64,000 bases of DNA from Haloglycomyces albus DSM 45210 (GCF_000527155.1 NZ_AZUQ01000001.1:669891-733890); one strand, 5' to 3'; shown: positions 34,876 through 46,877, numbered from the stretch's first letter. Notes: a model not told the origin generated them from the sequence alone. Numbers and translations are program-made.

Positions 34876-35247
34876 GATGTGCTCAACACCATAGCCCGTG
34901 ACTTTTGTTCCCTCGCGCGATCAGATTCACTCCGCCGAGGGCTGACTGCTGTGACCGTCTGACTCACGATCGCTAGCCTACGTACTTTAACTGACAATTC
35001 GCTGAAGATTGAGACCCACATCGCTTTGAATATTATGAAGAAAAATCTGATATTTCGGTGCCATGCCGCATGATGAACGGCCGGTCACCGCCGGTTCCGA
35101 GGATAATCGGAACTCTAATATGGCATACGACACAGGAGATCGAGACACAGGGGGTTCCCTCATCCTTGGAAGAGCGGTGAAAACGCACGTCGTCGACGGT
35201 TCGGAACTCTATTCCGACCGTCGACCGCGCATCGCGACCTCGCCCGC
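34876..35247. other. Intergenic region upstream of the cyclase gene
   Basis: Contains an AT-rich patch (about 35005-35055) likely to hold promoter elements. A 64-codon plus-strand frame from ATG 35063 (ending inside guaB3) has no ribosome binding site and was not accepted. Confidence 0.45.
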
Positions 35248-36372
35248 CTACAAGTAGGAGACCAGGTCAGCTCTTTGGAATTCCTTGACCGAGGTATAGC
35301 CCGTCTTGGCCATCGCACGGCGAAGGGCACCGAAAAGATTCTGATTTCCCACGGAGGAGGTAGCCGGCCCGTACAGCAGGGCTTCCATATCGGGTACTTC
35401 CATCTCTGCGGCCGCAATGCTGCGGAACCGACCACGCGGCAGTTTCGGGTGCGACGCCGCCGAATGCCACCACGCCCCCATCGCCGGGGCCTCGGCGGCC
35501 TCCGCCATCACCGACCCGAGCATCACCGAGTCCGCACCACAGGCGAGCGCCTTGGCGATCGAACCGGAATTGGTGATCTCGCCGTCGGCGATGAGATGGA
35601 CGTAGCGACCTCCGGTCTCATCCAGGTAGTCGCGACGAGCGGCCGCGGCCTCCACGACGGCGGTCGCCATCGGCACGTCGATACCCAGTACGGAATCGGT
35701 GGTGGACCATTCGTCGGAGCCGACTCCGATGATCACGCCGGCCGCCCCGGTACGCATCAGGTGCATGGCGGTCTTGTAGTTGGTGGCGCCTCCGACGACC
35801 ACGGGAACGTCCAGGTCGGAGATATAAGTCTTCAAATTGAGAACGTCACCGCCGGAGGACACGTGCTCGGCCGAAACGATGGTTCCCTGAATGACCAGGA
35901 GGTCGATTCCCGCTTCGACCGCCAAGGGGGCGTATTCCTGGGTATGCTGCGGACTGACGCGGACCGCCGTGGTCACTCCGGCCGCACGTACCTCGGCGAT
36001 CCTCTCGGCGATCAGTTCCGGCTTCACCGGTTCCCGGTAGGCGTCCTGCAAACGCTCCACCGCGACGTCCTCGGGGGATTCCGCCAATTCTTTGAGGATC
36101 GACGTGGGATCGACGTAACGGCACCACAGTCCTTCGGCGTTCACCACGCCCAGACCGCCGAGCCGCCCCATTTCGATCGCCGTGGCCGGCGACATGGTGG
36201 CGTCCGAAGGATGAGCCATCGCAGGGATCTCAAAATGGTAGGCGTCCAGCTGCCATTCGGTCGACACGTCATCGATGTCGCGAGTCCGCCGAGTAGGCAC
36301 CAGTGCAACGTCGTCGAGCCGCCATCCTCGGGCGGCGATCTTGCCTGGGCCGACTTCTACCATGTCCCGCAT
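35248..36372 (-). CDS. guaB3: GuaB3, IMP dehydrogenase/GMP reductase-family protein without CBS domains
   Basis: 374 codons, ATG 36372. This is the actinobacterial GuaB3 type: an (alpha/beta)8 barrel of the IMPDH/GMPR family, starting VEVGPGKIAARGWRLDDVAL and lacking the two CBS domains. Where IMP dehydrogenase has the catalytic Cys loop ([11 protein letters not shown] in the neighbour guaB), this protein reads GVGSDEWSTTD with Ser in the Cys position. NAD-binding and barrel motifs such as YVHLIADGEITNSGSIAKAL and ACGADSVMLGS are present. Some GuaB3 proteins of other phyla reduce GMP to IMP; whether this one is active without the Cys is unclear. It lies downstream of guaB on the same strand. 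Confidence 0.9.
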   Translation of the reverse strand: MRDMVEVGPGKIAARGWRLDDVALVPTRRTRDIDDVSTEWQLDAYHFEIPAMAHPSDATMSPATAIEMGRLGGLGVVNAEGLWCRYVDPTSILKELAESPEDVAVERLQDAYREPVKPELIAERIAEVRAAGVTTAVRVSPQHTQEYAPLAVEAGIDLLVIQGTIVSAEHVSSGGDVLNLKTYISDLDVPVVVGGATNYKTAMHLMRTGAAGVIIGVGSDEWSTTDSVLGIDVPMATAVVEAAAARRDYLDETGGRYVHLIADGEITNSGSIAKALACGADSVMLGSVMAEAAEAPAMGAWWHSAASHPKLPRGRFRSIAAAEMEVPDMEALLYGPATSSVGNQNLFGALRRAMAKTGYTSVKEFQRADLVSYL

Positions 36373-36545
36373 TCCACTCTCCTCCTGAAAGACCGGCTAC
36401 CACTCTAGATGAGAGCCATAGCGCAGCGCAAGAACGCACACGTACTGAGAGGTGTGAGCTGGATTCCCGCCGACACAACGGGACGTCGGGCGGCTGAGCG
36501 CAGTATTCCGTCGCCCCGCCGTGTCGGCGCTTCGCGCGAACTCGA

Positions 36546-38423
<1,878 letters not shown>

Positions 38424-38801
38424 GTGCACGACGAACCTCTAGACCCTTTCGAGGGTGAAGCCAACTTCGACGAACCACAACCGACCATTGAACTCGATCC
38501 GTGTGAACGTGCCGAAGTCCAAGAAGACCTGCACGAACTAGAGACCTTCGCGCGCATCCTCCAGCCGTTGGGGTACCTGGGCATCGTTATGGACTGCCCG
38601 GAATGCGACGATACGCACTACTTTTCCTGGGAACTGATGACGGCCAACCTGCGCCATTTGCTGTCGGGGGCGGCCCCACTGGTCCACGAACCAGCGTTTG
38701 GCCCCGACCCCGACCGCTACCTGTCCTGGGAGTACGCGCGTGGGTATGCCGACGCCTGGCTGCGTTACGGCTCAGGCGGTGCCGCCGCCGATACCCACTA
38801 A
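38424..38801 (+). CDS. DUF5319-family protein
   Basis: 125 codons from GTG 38424. The acidic N-terminus (HDEPLDPFEGEANFDEPQPT), LDPCERAEVQEDLHELETFA, the MDCPECDDTHYFSWELMTAN segment with a CPEC pair, and SWEYARGYADAWLRY are typical of DUF5319, a short cytoplasmic protein restricted to actinobacteria and found divergent from guaB (Rv3412 in Mycobacterium tuberculosis is the same neighbourhood). The CPEC and His could bind a metal, but no function is established. Weak ribosome binding site (GAAGA). Confidence 0.85.
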   Translation: MHDEPLDPFEGEANFDEPQPTIELDPCERAEVQEDLHELETFARILQPLGYLGIVMDCPECDDTHYFSWELMTANLRHLLSGAAPLVHEPAFGPDPDRYLSWEYARGYADAWLRYGSGGAAADTH

Positions 38802-38822
38802 AGTTCACGAAAGTCGGTCACG

Positions 38823-39440
38823 TCAACAGACCAGGCCGGAGCGGAACGCTTCGGCCACCGCATGCGCCCGATCGCGCGCCTTGAGTTTGCGAAACATCCG
38901 ACGTGCGTGGGTTTTCACCGTGTCCTCCGATACGTAAAGGTCACGGCCGATCTCCGCGTTCGACTTCCCCTCACTCATGCCTCGCAGGACCTGCAGTTCG
39001 CGCTCGGTCAGGCGCATGCCTTCCAGCTCTGCCCGCTGACGTGGTGCCGGCTCGATCTTCGGTACGCGCGGACGCGTGAACATCATCGCCTGAGTCAGGG
39101 AAACGAGCAGGTCGTCGGAGTCGTTCGAAGGAGTACGAATCAGTCCCCGCGCTCCGGCCGCGACCACCATCGCGGCCATACGGGGATCGGCGGCGCCGGC
39201 CATGATCACGCTGGTCCGGGGGGAGCGTCCACGTACGACACGAGTGAATTGCACTGGATCCGGGGCTGCCAGTGACACGTCCACGAGCACCATGTCAACG
39301 GTGCGACGGGCTAGTTCGTTGAAAAGGTCGGCCGGATTGTCCACGCTGCGGACCGACTGCGCGAGCCCCATGCGAGCGGCGCAGGCCGCGATTTTCTGTC
39401 CGGCTTGAGGAGTCTTAACACAGACCACTACAGTTCTCAC
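38823..39440 (-). CDS. bldM: BldM-like response regulator (atypical receiver, LuxR-type HTH)
   Basis: 205 codons from GTG 39440 with GAAGGG eight bases upstream. The N-terminus is a degenerate receiver: RTVVVCVKTPQAGQ lacks the acidic pair that binds Mg2+, although an Asp is kept in VDMVLVDVSLA, and the Lys normally near LLKDA appears as Arg (RGLIRTP). The C-terminus is a GerE/LuxR HTH (LTERELQVLRGMSEGKSNAE, SEDTVKTHARRMFRKL) ending DRAHAVAEAFRSGLVC. Sequence style and position close to guaB match BldM, a developmental transcription factor of Streptomyces that works without phosphorylation. Orthology is inferred, not proven. Predicted role: regulation of cell differentiation genes. Confidence 0.75.
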   Translation of the reverse strand: MRTVVVCVKTPQAGQKIAACAARMGLAQSVRSVDNPADLFNELARRTVDMVLVDVSLAAPDPVQFTRVVRGRSPRTSVIMAGAADPRMAAMVVAAGARGLIRTPSNDSDDLLVSLTQAMMFTRPRVPKIEPAPRQRAELEGMRLTERELQVLRGMSEGKSNAEIGRDLYVSEDTVKTHARRMFRKLKARDRAHAVAEAFRSGLVC

Positions 39441-39978
39441 TTTTAATACCCTTCACTGCGGTTGGTGTCATAGCGCTCTGCGGCGCTTGTCGTTGGCGGT
39501 CAATCGCACTCAGCCCTCGAAACGTGCCCGTACGGCCGACGTCTGGACGGATGCGGTCGTCGGGCCAATGCCCGCAGCAAATCGTCATGGTCGCCACCTT
39601 CGGTCATCTATCTTGAGCTGTCCGTATCAGGACTCCGATCTCGAAATACCGGTGACGGATCGATCCGCTCACCGTTCGGCCCGCGGAAAGCACTCCGTTC
39701 CAGCGTTCGTAGCCGCCTGAACAGGTCTTCGATTGACGGTTATTGGTCCTGACATGAACTAGATGCGCCAGTACTCGAACTATGACGCGATTTCCCAGAA
39801 ATTTTTTGAGTGAATTTTGACCAACCAGCTGACTGTTGTCATGGGGCGTTCGCGCCGCTTCGGTCCTCGGCACCAAGCTCCGATTCCGGGTTCGGGCGCT
39901 CCCCGCGGAGACGTGCTGCTTCCGACTCCCCAGCCTCACCACCGTCGTACCAAAACATAGAAGTGGGAGACTAGGAAT
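39441..39978. other. Divergent intergenic region, no gene seen
   Basis: 538 bases between bldM-like and the COG3044-type ATPase gene. Mixed composition with an A/T-rich patch at 39795-39820. Long for this genome and presumably regulatory on both sides; no RNA gene fold or conserved motif was recognised. Confidence 0.45.
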
Positions 39979-41685
39979 ATGAAGCAGCGAAATCATCACC
40001 GCTACAAGAGTCGAGAACAAAACGAAAATCCGCGTCACAATCTATTTAACGAACTAACGTCCCTTGAGGGTGCGGGTTACGGCAGATATAAATCGCTGCA
40101 AGGTGAATGGCGCACCAAGGATGCAATCATTGAAATTCTTCGGGTTCAGTCTGATCCCTTTGCTCCGCCGTCGCGTGTTGCCATTCGATTCGATCCCGAT
40201 CAGGCCGACCTCATCGAGGAATGGCACGCCACCCCGCAACGGCGTGCCACCCTGGCGGTTCTACTGGCAAAACGGTTTCGCAAAGCGCTTCGTTCCCGTG
40301 ATATTCGCATCGACTCCGGAGGACAGGAGATCGTCAATCGCGCCTCCTGCGAGATCGCGGAAGACGGCTCCGTCGTTTTCCGAGTAGGAGTGCAGTTCCC
40401 CGGCAAAGGACGACGCATCGCCGGGCGTGCGGCGGCCCGGGTTTTGGCCGACGACCTACCGAACGCTGCCGACGTCTCGCTCAACGTGACCGAAGAGGAG
40501 GCCGAACAGTGGATTCGCCACGCCGATGACGTCACCGCCCTCCGCGAGGAGGTCGCGCGGCTCGGCCTTGTCGCCTTCGTGGCGGACGGGTCCATGCTGG
40601 CCCGACGCAGCGGAGTAGACGATCGGCCCATGGACGACGGAGTCCCCTTCCACTCGCCCGAGGAGCTGGCGTTCACCGTCAAGCTTCCGCACGCCGGAGA
40701 AGTCCGCGGCATGGGGGTCAAGCCCGGCATCACCTTGATCGTCGGAGGCGGCTTTCACGGAAAGTCCACCCTGCTGCGCGCCTTGGAGGCGGGAGTCTAC
40801 GACCACATTCCCGGCGACGGCCGCGAATTCGTCGTCTGTGATCCCACCGCGGTCAAGGTTCGCTCCGAAGACGGCCGTTCGGTCACCGACGTCGACGTGC
40901 ACGCTTTCGTGGACCATCTGCCCAGCGGCGACGACACCAAATCGTTCAGCACCGAAAACGCCTCCGGTTCGACCTCGCAGGCGGCCACGACCGTGGAAAG
41001 CCTGGAAGTGGGTTCGCAACTGCTGCTCATCGACGAGGACACCTCCGCGACCAACCTCATGATCCGCGACGCGCGCATGCAGGACCTCGTGTCGAAGGAT
41101 CACGAACCGTTGACGCCGCTGGTCGACCTGATTCGTTCTCTCTCGGACGACCACGGAATCTCCACCATCCTGGTCATGGGCGGTTCGGGAGACTACATGG
41201 ACGTCGCCGACCGCGTGGTCATGATGGATTCGTACCGTGCCAGCGACGTGACCGAACGAGCCAAGGAACTGGCCGCGCATCCGACCGGACGCCGGCCGGA
41301 GGCGGACTCCTTCGCACGTCCCCGGCCCCGGGTCGTGGACTCCTCCTCGATCTCCTCGCAGGTCCGCGGAAAGCAAAAGATCCGTTCCCAGGGCACCGAC
41401 GGGATCCGCTTCGGTGACAACGACATCGACATGCGTTCCGTCGAGCAGATTACCGACCCCTCCATGACAACCGGAATTGCGCTGGCTCTGGAATTGGCGT
41501 TGAAGGAAGGACACCTTGACGGCAAGACCACTCTGAGCGAGGCCATGGACAGCCTCGACAAGGTCCTGTCGGAACGCGGCGTAGCGGAACTGAACCGCAT
41601 ACGACAGATCGATTTCGCCGTCCCGCGACGATTCGAGATCGCCGCCGCGATCAATCGCCTCCGCAACCTCAAAACGGTGGACTAG
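39979..41685 (+). CDS. Predicted ABC-class ATPase (COG3044/PF09818 type)
   Basis: 568 codons, ATG 39979 with GGGAGACTAGGAAT upstream. The protein matches the cytoplasmic ABC-ATPase-domain family of unknown role: LTSLEGAGYGRYKSLQGEW, PSRVAIRFDPDQADL, then the P-loop GITLIVGGGFHGKSTLLRAL (GGGFHGKST), a family-typical Walker A with Gly-Gly-Gly-Phe-His. LLLIDEDTSATNLMIRDARM is Walker B with the catalytic acidic residue; STILVMGGSGDYMDVADRVV is the H-loop region. A basic, polar N-terminal extension precedes the domain. No transporter subunit is nearby; a nucleic-acid role has been suggested for relatives. Convergent with secA. Confidence 0.88.
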   Translation: MKQRNHHRYKSREQNENPRHNLFNELTSLEGAGYGRYKSLQGEWRTKDAIIEILRVQSDPFAPPSRVAIRFDPDQADLIEEWHATPQRRATLAVLLAKRFRKALRSRDIRIDSGGQEIVNRASCEIAEDGSVVFRVGVQFPGKGRRIAGRAAARVLADDLPNAADVSLNVTEEEAEQWIRHADDVTALREEVARLGLVAFVADGSMLARRSGVDDRPMDDGVPFHSPEELAFTVKLPHAGEVRGMGVKPGITLIVGGGFHGKSTLLRALEAGVYDHIPGDGREFVVCDPTAVKVRSEDGRSVTDVDVHAFVDHLPSGDDTKSFSTENASGSTSQAATTVESLEVGSQLLLIDEDTSATNLMIRDARMQDLVSKDHEPLTPLVDLIRSLSDDHGISTILVMGGSGDYMDVADRVVMMDSYRASDVTERAKELAAHPTGRRPEADSFARPRPRVVDSSSISSQVRGKQKIRSQGTDGIRFGDNDIDMRSVEQITDPSMTTGIALALELALKEGHLDGKTTLSEAMDSLDKVLSERGVAELNRIRQIDFAVPRRFEIAAAINRLRNLKTVD

Positions 41686-41704
41686 AGGCAAGCCCACCGA
41701 CGAC

Positions 41705-41746
41705 GAACGGTCCCGCCCCCGAAGACGAATTCGGGAACGGGACCGT
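41705..41746. terminator. Bidirectional terminator between ATPase gene and secA
   Basis: AACGGTCCCG (41705-41714) pairs with CGGGACCGTT (41737-41746), with an inner CCCGAA/TTCGGG stem, between two convergent genes. Confidence 0.75.
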
Positions 41747-41775
41747 TACTCGTCGCGACTGCGGAAACTCACCGC

Positions 41776-44688
41776 CTAATTCGCGCCGGGAGCACCGTGG
41801 CATTTCTTGAACTTCTTACCGGACCCACAGTGGCAGGGCGCGTTTCGGTTCGGAGCACCATCATTGCGGCGCTGCTGTGGATTGGCCTGCTGTGCGGGCG
41901 GAGCTTCGGAGTTCCGCGGGCCCCGACTCTTCTGTGAACTCTTTGCGGCGACCTTGGCACTGCCCTTCCGGCCCGCGCCCGGTGTCCGTTTGACATCCCG
42001 TTTCGAGCCTTTGACCGGCTGCGGAGGACGCTGGAAGACCGACTGCCCGTCCTTATCGGCCGAAGAGACCTCGGTGGCCCCGCTGCCGGCGGCCCCATCG
42101 ATGGTCGGAGCCGACAGCCGTAGCTGCGACGGATCCTTGGCCGCTTCCATGCCACGAACCTCGGCCTGCGCCCGCGACGATTCCTCCGAGTCGGTCCGCA
42201 CCTTGATTTCGGCGTTCATGAGGAAACGAACCGTGTCCTCCTTGATGCCGTCCATCATGGTTTGGAACATGTCGTAGGCTTCACGCTTGTACTCGATCAG
42301 CGGATCACGCTGCGCGTACGCACGGAGACTGATCCCCTGTTTGAGATAATCGACCTCGTAGAGGTGCTCCCGCCACTTCTTGTCGATCGTCTGTAGCAGA
42401 ATGCGCCGTTCCAAGTCGTCGAAGACTTCTTCACCGAATTCGGCACGACGCCGCGAATACCCCCCGTGAGCGTCTTCGCTCAACGCCTCGAGAATCCTGT
42501 CCGGATCCAGGTCGTCGATGTCCCCGGCTTCCCGCACCAGATCCTTATGTTTGATCGAGACGGGGTACAGCTGTTTCAATCCGCGCCACAACTCGTCGAG
42601 GTCCCACTCCTCCGGATATCCCTCCGAAGTGGCCCCTTCGACGTAGGCGGCCAAAACCTCATCGATCATATTCGTGATGTGGTCGGTGACCTGTTCGCCC
42701 TTCAGCACCTTGAGGCGCTCACCGTAGACGACTTCACGCTGCTTGTTCAGAACCTCGTCGTATTCGAGGACCTTCTTGCGGATTTCGCCGTTGTGCGATT
42801 CGATCTGAGTCTGAGCCGACTGGATCTGACGGGTGACCATCTTGGATTCGATGGGCACGTCGTCGGGCACGCGGAGGCGGTTCATCATCGCCTTCACGAC
42901 GTCGGCGTTGAAACGCTTCATCAGGTCGTCGGACAGCGACAGGTAGAAACGGCTCTCCCCCGGGTCTCCCTGACGTCCGGAACGACCGCGGAGCTGGTTG
43001 TCGATGCGGCGCGACTCGTGCCGCTCGGTACCGAGCACATAGAGTCCGCCCAGATCACATACCTCGTCGCCCTCGGCTTCGCACGCGGCTTCGAACTTCT
43101 TGAGCGTCTCTTCCCACTCCGCCGCGTAGGTGTCCTCGTCGGCATCGGCGAGCCCGCGTTGCCGCAGTTCGGCGGCGGCCAAATGTTCGGGGTTGCCCCC
43201 CAGGTGGATGTCGGTACCACGCCCGGCCATGTTCGTCGCGACCGTTACCGCACCCTTACGACCGGCCTGGGCGATGATGTCGGCCTCGTGCGCATGGTTC
43301 TTGGCGTTGAGAACATTGTGCCGGATGCCTCGCTTGCTCAAGGCCGCCGACAGTTCTTCGGACTTGTCCACCGACACCGTACCGACCAGAACCGGCTGCC
43401 CGGTTTCATAGCGCTCGGCGATGTCGTCCACGACCGCGGAGTACTTCGCTTCCTCGGTCTTGTAGATGACGTCCTTTTGATCCAAGCGGATCATGGGTTT
43501 GTTGGTGGCGATCGGGACGACGCCCATGTCGTATACGCGATGGAACTCGGCCGCTTCCGTCTGCGCCGTACCGGTCAGCCCGGCCAACTTGTCGTACATC
43601 CGGAAGTAGTTCTGCAGCGTGGTGGTGGCAAAAGTCTGGTTCTCCTGCTTGATGTCCACGCCTTCTTTGGCTTCGATCGCCTGGTGAATACCGTCGTTGA
43701 AACGGCGGCCCTCCATGACACGACCGGTGAACTCGTCCACGATATTGACGTCCCCGTTGGGAGCGACGATGTATTCGCGATTATCGGCGAACAGTTCCTT
43801 GGCCTTCAAAGCATTGTTGAGGTAGCCGACGAGGGGGGTGTTGACCGAGTCGTACAGATTGTCCACTCCGAGGCGGTCCTCGACGCGCGATACGCCTTCC
43901 TCGGTAATGGCGATGGTGCGTTTGCCCTCGTCCACCTCGTAATCCTGCTCGGGTTTGAGAACCTTCGCGATCTTGGCGAACTCCGAATACCACCGTTTTT
44001 GGTGGTCGGCAGGTCCGGAGATGATGATGGGCGTACGCGCTTCGTCGATGAGAATGGAGTCGACCTCGTCAACGATCGCGAAGTTGTGTCCCCGCTGCAC
44101 CATCTTGTCGATCGAGGTGGTCATATTGTCGCGGAGGTAGTCGAAAGCCAATTCGTTGTTGGTGGAATAGGTGATGTCACACGCATACGCTTCGCGACGC
44201 TGTTCCGAACTCTCTCCAGAGGCGGCGACCCCTACCGTCAGCCCCAGGAAACGGTGGATCTCACCCATCCACTCGGCGTCACGTCGGACCAGGTAATCAT
44301 TGACGGTAACGATATGAACGCCCTTACCCGTCAAAGCGTTGAGGTAGGCCGGAAGAGTCGAGGCGAGGGTTTTACCCTCACCGGTTTTCATTTCCGCAAT
44401 ATTGCCTTGATGCAGCGCCGCGCCGCCCATAATCTGCACATCGTAGGGGCGCTTCCCCTGGACACGCCACGCTGTCTCGCGCACGGTCGCAAAGGCCTCC
44501 GGCATCAATTCGTCCAAGGTCGCTCCGTCGGCCAGGCGCTCCTTGTATTCGTCGGTCGTGGCCCGCAATTCAGCATCACTCAGTTTTTTGAACTCGTCTT
44601 CCAATGAGTTCACTGCATTGGTGATTGCTTTCAGTCGCTTCAACTGGCGGCCTTCACCAGCGCGGAGTATCCTCTCGAAGAAAGACAC
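41776..44688 (-). CDS. secA: Preprotein translocase ATPase SecA
   Basis: 970 codons, start at 44688. SecA drives proteins through SecYEG using ATP. Key parts: [20 protein letters not shown], Walker [35 protein letters not shown]-type Walker B ([18 protein letters not shown]), the preprotein cross-linking and scaffold regions, [39 protein letters not shown]-like motif ([19 protein letters not shown]) and a C-terminal zinc knuckle [17 protein letters not shown]. The region before the knuckle is low-complexity and Lys/Gln/Pro-rich. Full length, so it should be the housekeeping SecA rather than the short accessory SecA2. Monocistronic, divergent from the tandem GNAT gene. Confidence 0.97.
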   Translation of the reverse strand: MSFFERILRAGEGRQLKRLKAITNAVNSLEDEFKKLSDAELRATTDEYKERLADGATLDELMPEAFATVRETAWRVQGKRPYDVQIMGGAALHQGNIAEMKTGEGKTLASTLPAYLNALTGKGVHIVTVNDYLVRRDAEWMGEIHRFLGLTVGVAASGESSEQRREAYACDITYSTNNELAFDYLRDNMTTSIDKMVQRGHNFAIVDEVDSILIDEARTPIIISGPADHQKRWYSEFAKIAKVLKPEQDYEVDEGKRTIAITEEGVSRVEDRLGVDNLYDSVNTPLVGYLNNALKAKELFADNREYIVAPNGDVNIVDEFTGRVMEGRRFNDGIHQAIEAKEGVDIKQENQTFATTTLQNYFRMYDKLAGLTGTAQTEAAEFHRVYDMGVVPIATNKPMIRLDQKDVIYKTEEAKYSAVVDDIAERYETGQPVLVGTVSVDKSEELSAALSKRGIRHNVLNAKNHAHEADIIAQAGRKGAVTVATNMAGRGTDIHLGGNPEHLAAAELRQRGLADADEDTYAAEWEETLKKFEAACEAEGDEVCDLGGLYVLGTERHESRRIDNQLRGRSGRQGDPGESRFYLSLSDDLMKRFNADVVKAMMNRLRVPDDVPIESKMVTRQIQSAQTQIESHNGEIRKKVLEYDEVLNKQREVVYGERLKVLKGEQVTDHITNMIDEVLAAYVEGATSEGYPEEWDLDELWRGLKQLYPVSIKHKDLVREAGDIDDLDPDRILEALSEDAHGGYSRRRAEFGEEVFDDLERRILLQTIDKKWREHLYEVDYLKQGISLRAYAQRDPLIEYKREAYDMFQTMMDGIKEDTVRFLMNAEIKVRTDSEESSRAQAEVRGMEAAKDPSQLRLSAPTIDGAAGSGATEVSSADKDGQSVFQRPPQPVKGSKRDVKRTPGAGRKGSAKVAAKSSQKSRGPRNSEAPPAQQANPQQRRNDGAPNRNAPCHCGSGKKFKKCHGAPGAN

Positions 44689-44789
44689 AGACAGTCAGCT
44701 CCATCAATATTTTGGCAATCTATTGCATTCAATTCTACGCGGTGGAATTGACTTGTATTCCCCGCGCCCAGCCCGGACAATTGGCGCCT

Positions 44790-45920
44790 ATGGAACCAAT
44801 CACCCTTGAGGCAGAAGGACTCCTACTGAATAGGTGGCAGCCCTCACACTTGGCTGATCTCGCGAAAACGTATGCCGACAAGGACATCGAACGTTTCCTT
44901 GTGATGCCGCTCCCTTGGGCTCAAAAATCCCGCGAGCGCCATCTCGACGTCATGCGTCGCATGTGGTCCACCGGCAACCCGCAGTGGGCAGTGACTGATC
45001 ACACGGGCCGCTTCATGGGGTCGGTCGGTCTCCGCACTTCCGGACCGAAGATCTACACCATCACCTACCTTACCGCGCCTTGGGCCCGCAACACAGGGGT
45101 CGCCCAGCGTGCGGTTCGAGCGGCGAGCGCCTTCGCCTTTGATTCCCTGGACGCGAAACGAATCTCCTGGGACGCGATTTGCGGAAACCATTTCTCACGG
45201 TTGGTCGCGCAGCGGGTCGGCTATTCCATCGAGGGTTGGAGCCGGAACGCGGTCTTTCAGCGCGGGGTAATGCGTGATGTTTGGTTCGGCGGTCTTGTGC
45301 CGGGCGACATCCGATCGGCCGATCAGCCTCCTCCGGGCTTTGCCCGCCTCAAGGCTCAAGCGCAGTATTTCTCCCGGGCACAGGAGGAATTGGATACCGA
45401 GACCCCCGGACTGCGGCTCGTACCATTGTCGGAGGAGCATCTGGACGACGTGACCGTCACCTGTCAAGACGAGCAGTCCCAGAAGTGGACGACCGTGCCG
45501 GCGAACTATACGCGCACCCATTCCAGGACGTTTCTCACTGCGGTGTCCAAAGTGTGGGAGCGCGGCGAAACGGCCGTCTACGCCTTGGCCGACGCTCATG
45601 GTCGCTATCAGGGCACCATCGATCTCCGTCTGGGCGGTTTCCACCGTTCGGAGGGAAGCGTGGGCTATATGTCCGCCCCTTGGGCTCGGGAGCGCGGATG
45701 GATGACGGCGGCACTGCGCCGAATCTGCCGATTGGGTTTTGACGACTTGCGGCTGGAAAAGATCAATTGGTCCGCGTTGGCGAACAATGAGGCGTCCCTC
45801 CGGGTCGCCCGGAAGGCGGGATTCACCGTAGAGGGGACGCTCCGGGGGCACCAGGATACGCCCGAGGGACCCCGCGAGGACATGGTGATCGCGTCTCTGC
45901 TGCCGGATCAGCTGAATTAG
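44790..45920 (+). CDS. Tandem GNAT N-acetyltransferase
   Basis: 376 codons from ATG 44790; the open frame reaches back to 44625 but that part overlaps secA and its promoter. Two GNAT units are fused. The first, about residues 1-190, reads LLLNRWQPSHLADLAKTYAD, VGLRTSGPKIYTITYLTAPW and NTGVAQRAVRAASAFAFDSL, then ISWDAICGNHFSRLVAQRVG. The second, about 205-370, reads LRLVPLSEEHLDDVTVTCQD, IDLRLGGFHRSEGSVGYMSA and LRVARKAGFTVEGTLRGHQD, closing VIASLL. Both keep the RimJ/RimL-like N-x2-S-x-R-V/L-x3-GF pattern. They may be a duplicated pair of protein or small-molecule acetyltransferases. No ribosome binding site is obvious. Confidence 0.85.
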   Translation: MEPITLEAEGLLLNRWQPSHLADLAKTYADKDIERFLVMPLPWAQKSRERHLDVMRRMWSTGNPQWAVTDHTGRFMGSVGLRTSGPKIYTITYLTAPWARNTGVAQRAVRAASAFAFDSLDAKRISWDAICGNHFSRLVAQRVGYSIEGWSRNAVFQRGVMRDVWFGGLVPGDIRSADQPPPGFARLKAQAQYFSRAQEELDTETPGLRLVPLSEEHLDDVTVTCQDEQSQKWTTVPANYTRTHSRTFLTAVSKVWERGETAVYALADAHGRYQGTIDLRLGGFHRSEGSVGYMSAPWARERGWMTAALRRICRLGFDDLRLEKINWSALANNEASLRVARKAGFTVEGTLRGHQDTPEGPREDMVIASLLPDQLN

Positions 45921-46044
45921 GCGCTCTGACCTGTGATTTCCCCTGGTCGGAACGGTCACGCCGCAAGACTGTTCGCTGTCAGCGGCAGTGTGCACGACGG
46001 CTCTCGGCATCGCCGACGACGTCGATGAATCGAACCGCGTGAAA

Positions 46045-46071
46045 ATCGGGGAGTGGAATCCACTCCCCGAT
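46045..46071. terminator. Terminator between GNAT and hpf genes
   Basis: Perfect 12-base arms ATCGGGGAGTGG and CCACTCCCCGAT around AAT, between convergent genes. On the minus strand the stem is followed by TTTTC, so it suits hpf best. Confidence 0.8.
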
Positions 46072-46199
46072 CCGCCCAAGGCTCATCCCTCACTTCACCT
46101 TGGGCATGGTCGGACCGCCACCCCTCAAAGCAGCCCGACCAAACTATCGATAGTTGTGCCAGTCCGAAAACTGACATCTATAGCTTATTGGCTCACCGC

Positions 46200-46877
46200 C
46201 TACATGTCCAGTCTCAAGAGGCCGTAATCGTAGGCGTGACGACGGTAGACGACCGACGGTTTGCCACTGTCTTTATCGTGGAAGAGGTAGAAGTCGTGGC
46301 CCACCAGTTCCATGTTCTGCAGGGCGTCGTCGACGGTCATGGGTTCCCCGGAATGGGACTTCTCCCGCACGATCTGGCCGGGTAGATGATCTTCCACTAT
46401 GTCGGCGAAATGGTCGATATCCTCCGAGACGAAGTGCACGTCTTCGGGTTTGGGTTTGTGATTGTTGGGGGCCTCCAGCACCGCCGCTGAACCCGCCAGT
46501 GGACCACCACCACCGTTGACCAGGCTTGCTGAGGCTTCGGCCAGGGATTTCGGTCGCGATTTTCCGCCCGCGTGGATGCGTTTGCGGTCGGCCGCTTTCC
46601 GCAGTCGGGTCGCCAGTTTTCCACTGGCCTTTTCGAACGCTGACCGGAAGTCGGCGGCGGAGGCCTCGGCGCGAATAACCGGGCCTTTTCTCCGGCAGGT
46701 GATCTCCACACGTTGAGCATGGTCGCTTTGTCGAGGATTGCGTTCGTGATAGAGCTCAACATCGATGTGCATGGCCTTGGCATCGAACTTGGAGATGGTG
46801 CTGTCTATTTTTTCTTCAACCAGCTCACGATAGTGGTCAGGAACTTCTACGTTACGACCTTTGACGACGATTTCCAC
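46200..46877 (-). CDS. hpf: Ribosome hibernation promoting factor, long form
   Basis: 225 codons from GTG 46877 with GGGAGG seven bases upstream; the frame extends 24 codons further without support. Long HPF inactivates 70S ribosomes as 100S dimers in stationary phase. The N-terminal domain starts VEIVVKGRNVEVPDHYRELV and has the beta-alpha-beta pattern VELYHERNPRQSDHAQRVEI with TCRRKGPVIRAEASAADFRS. A Ser/Gly-rich linker leads to the C-terminal dimerisation domain (EPMTVDDALQNMELVGHDFY, LFHDKDSGKPSVVYRRHAYD, YGLLRL). In actinobacteria hpf lies close to comF and secA, as here. Confidence 0.95.
   Translation of the reverse strand: MEIVVKGRNVEVPDHYRELVEEKIDSTISKFDAKAMHIDVELYHERNPRQSDHAQRVEITCRRKGPVIRAEASAADFRSAFEKASGKLATRLRKAADRKRIHAGGKSRPKSLAEASASLVNGGGGPLAGSAAVLEAPNNHKPKPEDVHFVSEDIDHFADIVEDHLPGQIVREKSHSGEPMTVDDALQNMELVGHDFYLFHDKDSGKPSVVYRRHAYDYGLLRLDM

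Noticed and set aside
35063-35257. 64-codon frame upstream of the cyclase gene
   Set aside because: It ends inside guaB3 and lacks a ribosome binding site or any recognisable feature.
42466-44607. A 713-codon open frame on the plus strand inside secA
   Set aside because: It lies exactly antisense to secA, which has complete family motifs. The plus frame has no recognisable domain and no ribosome binding site.
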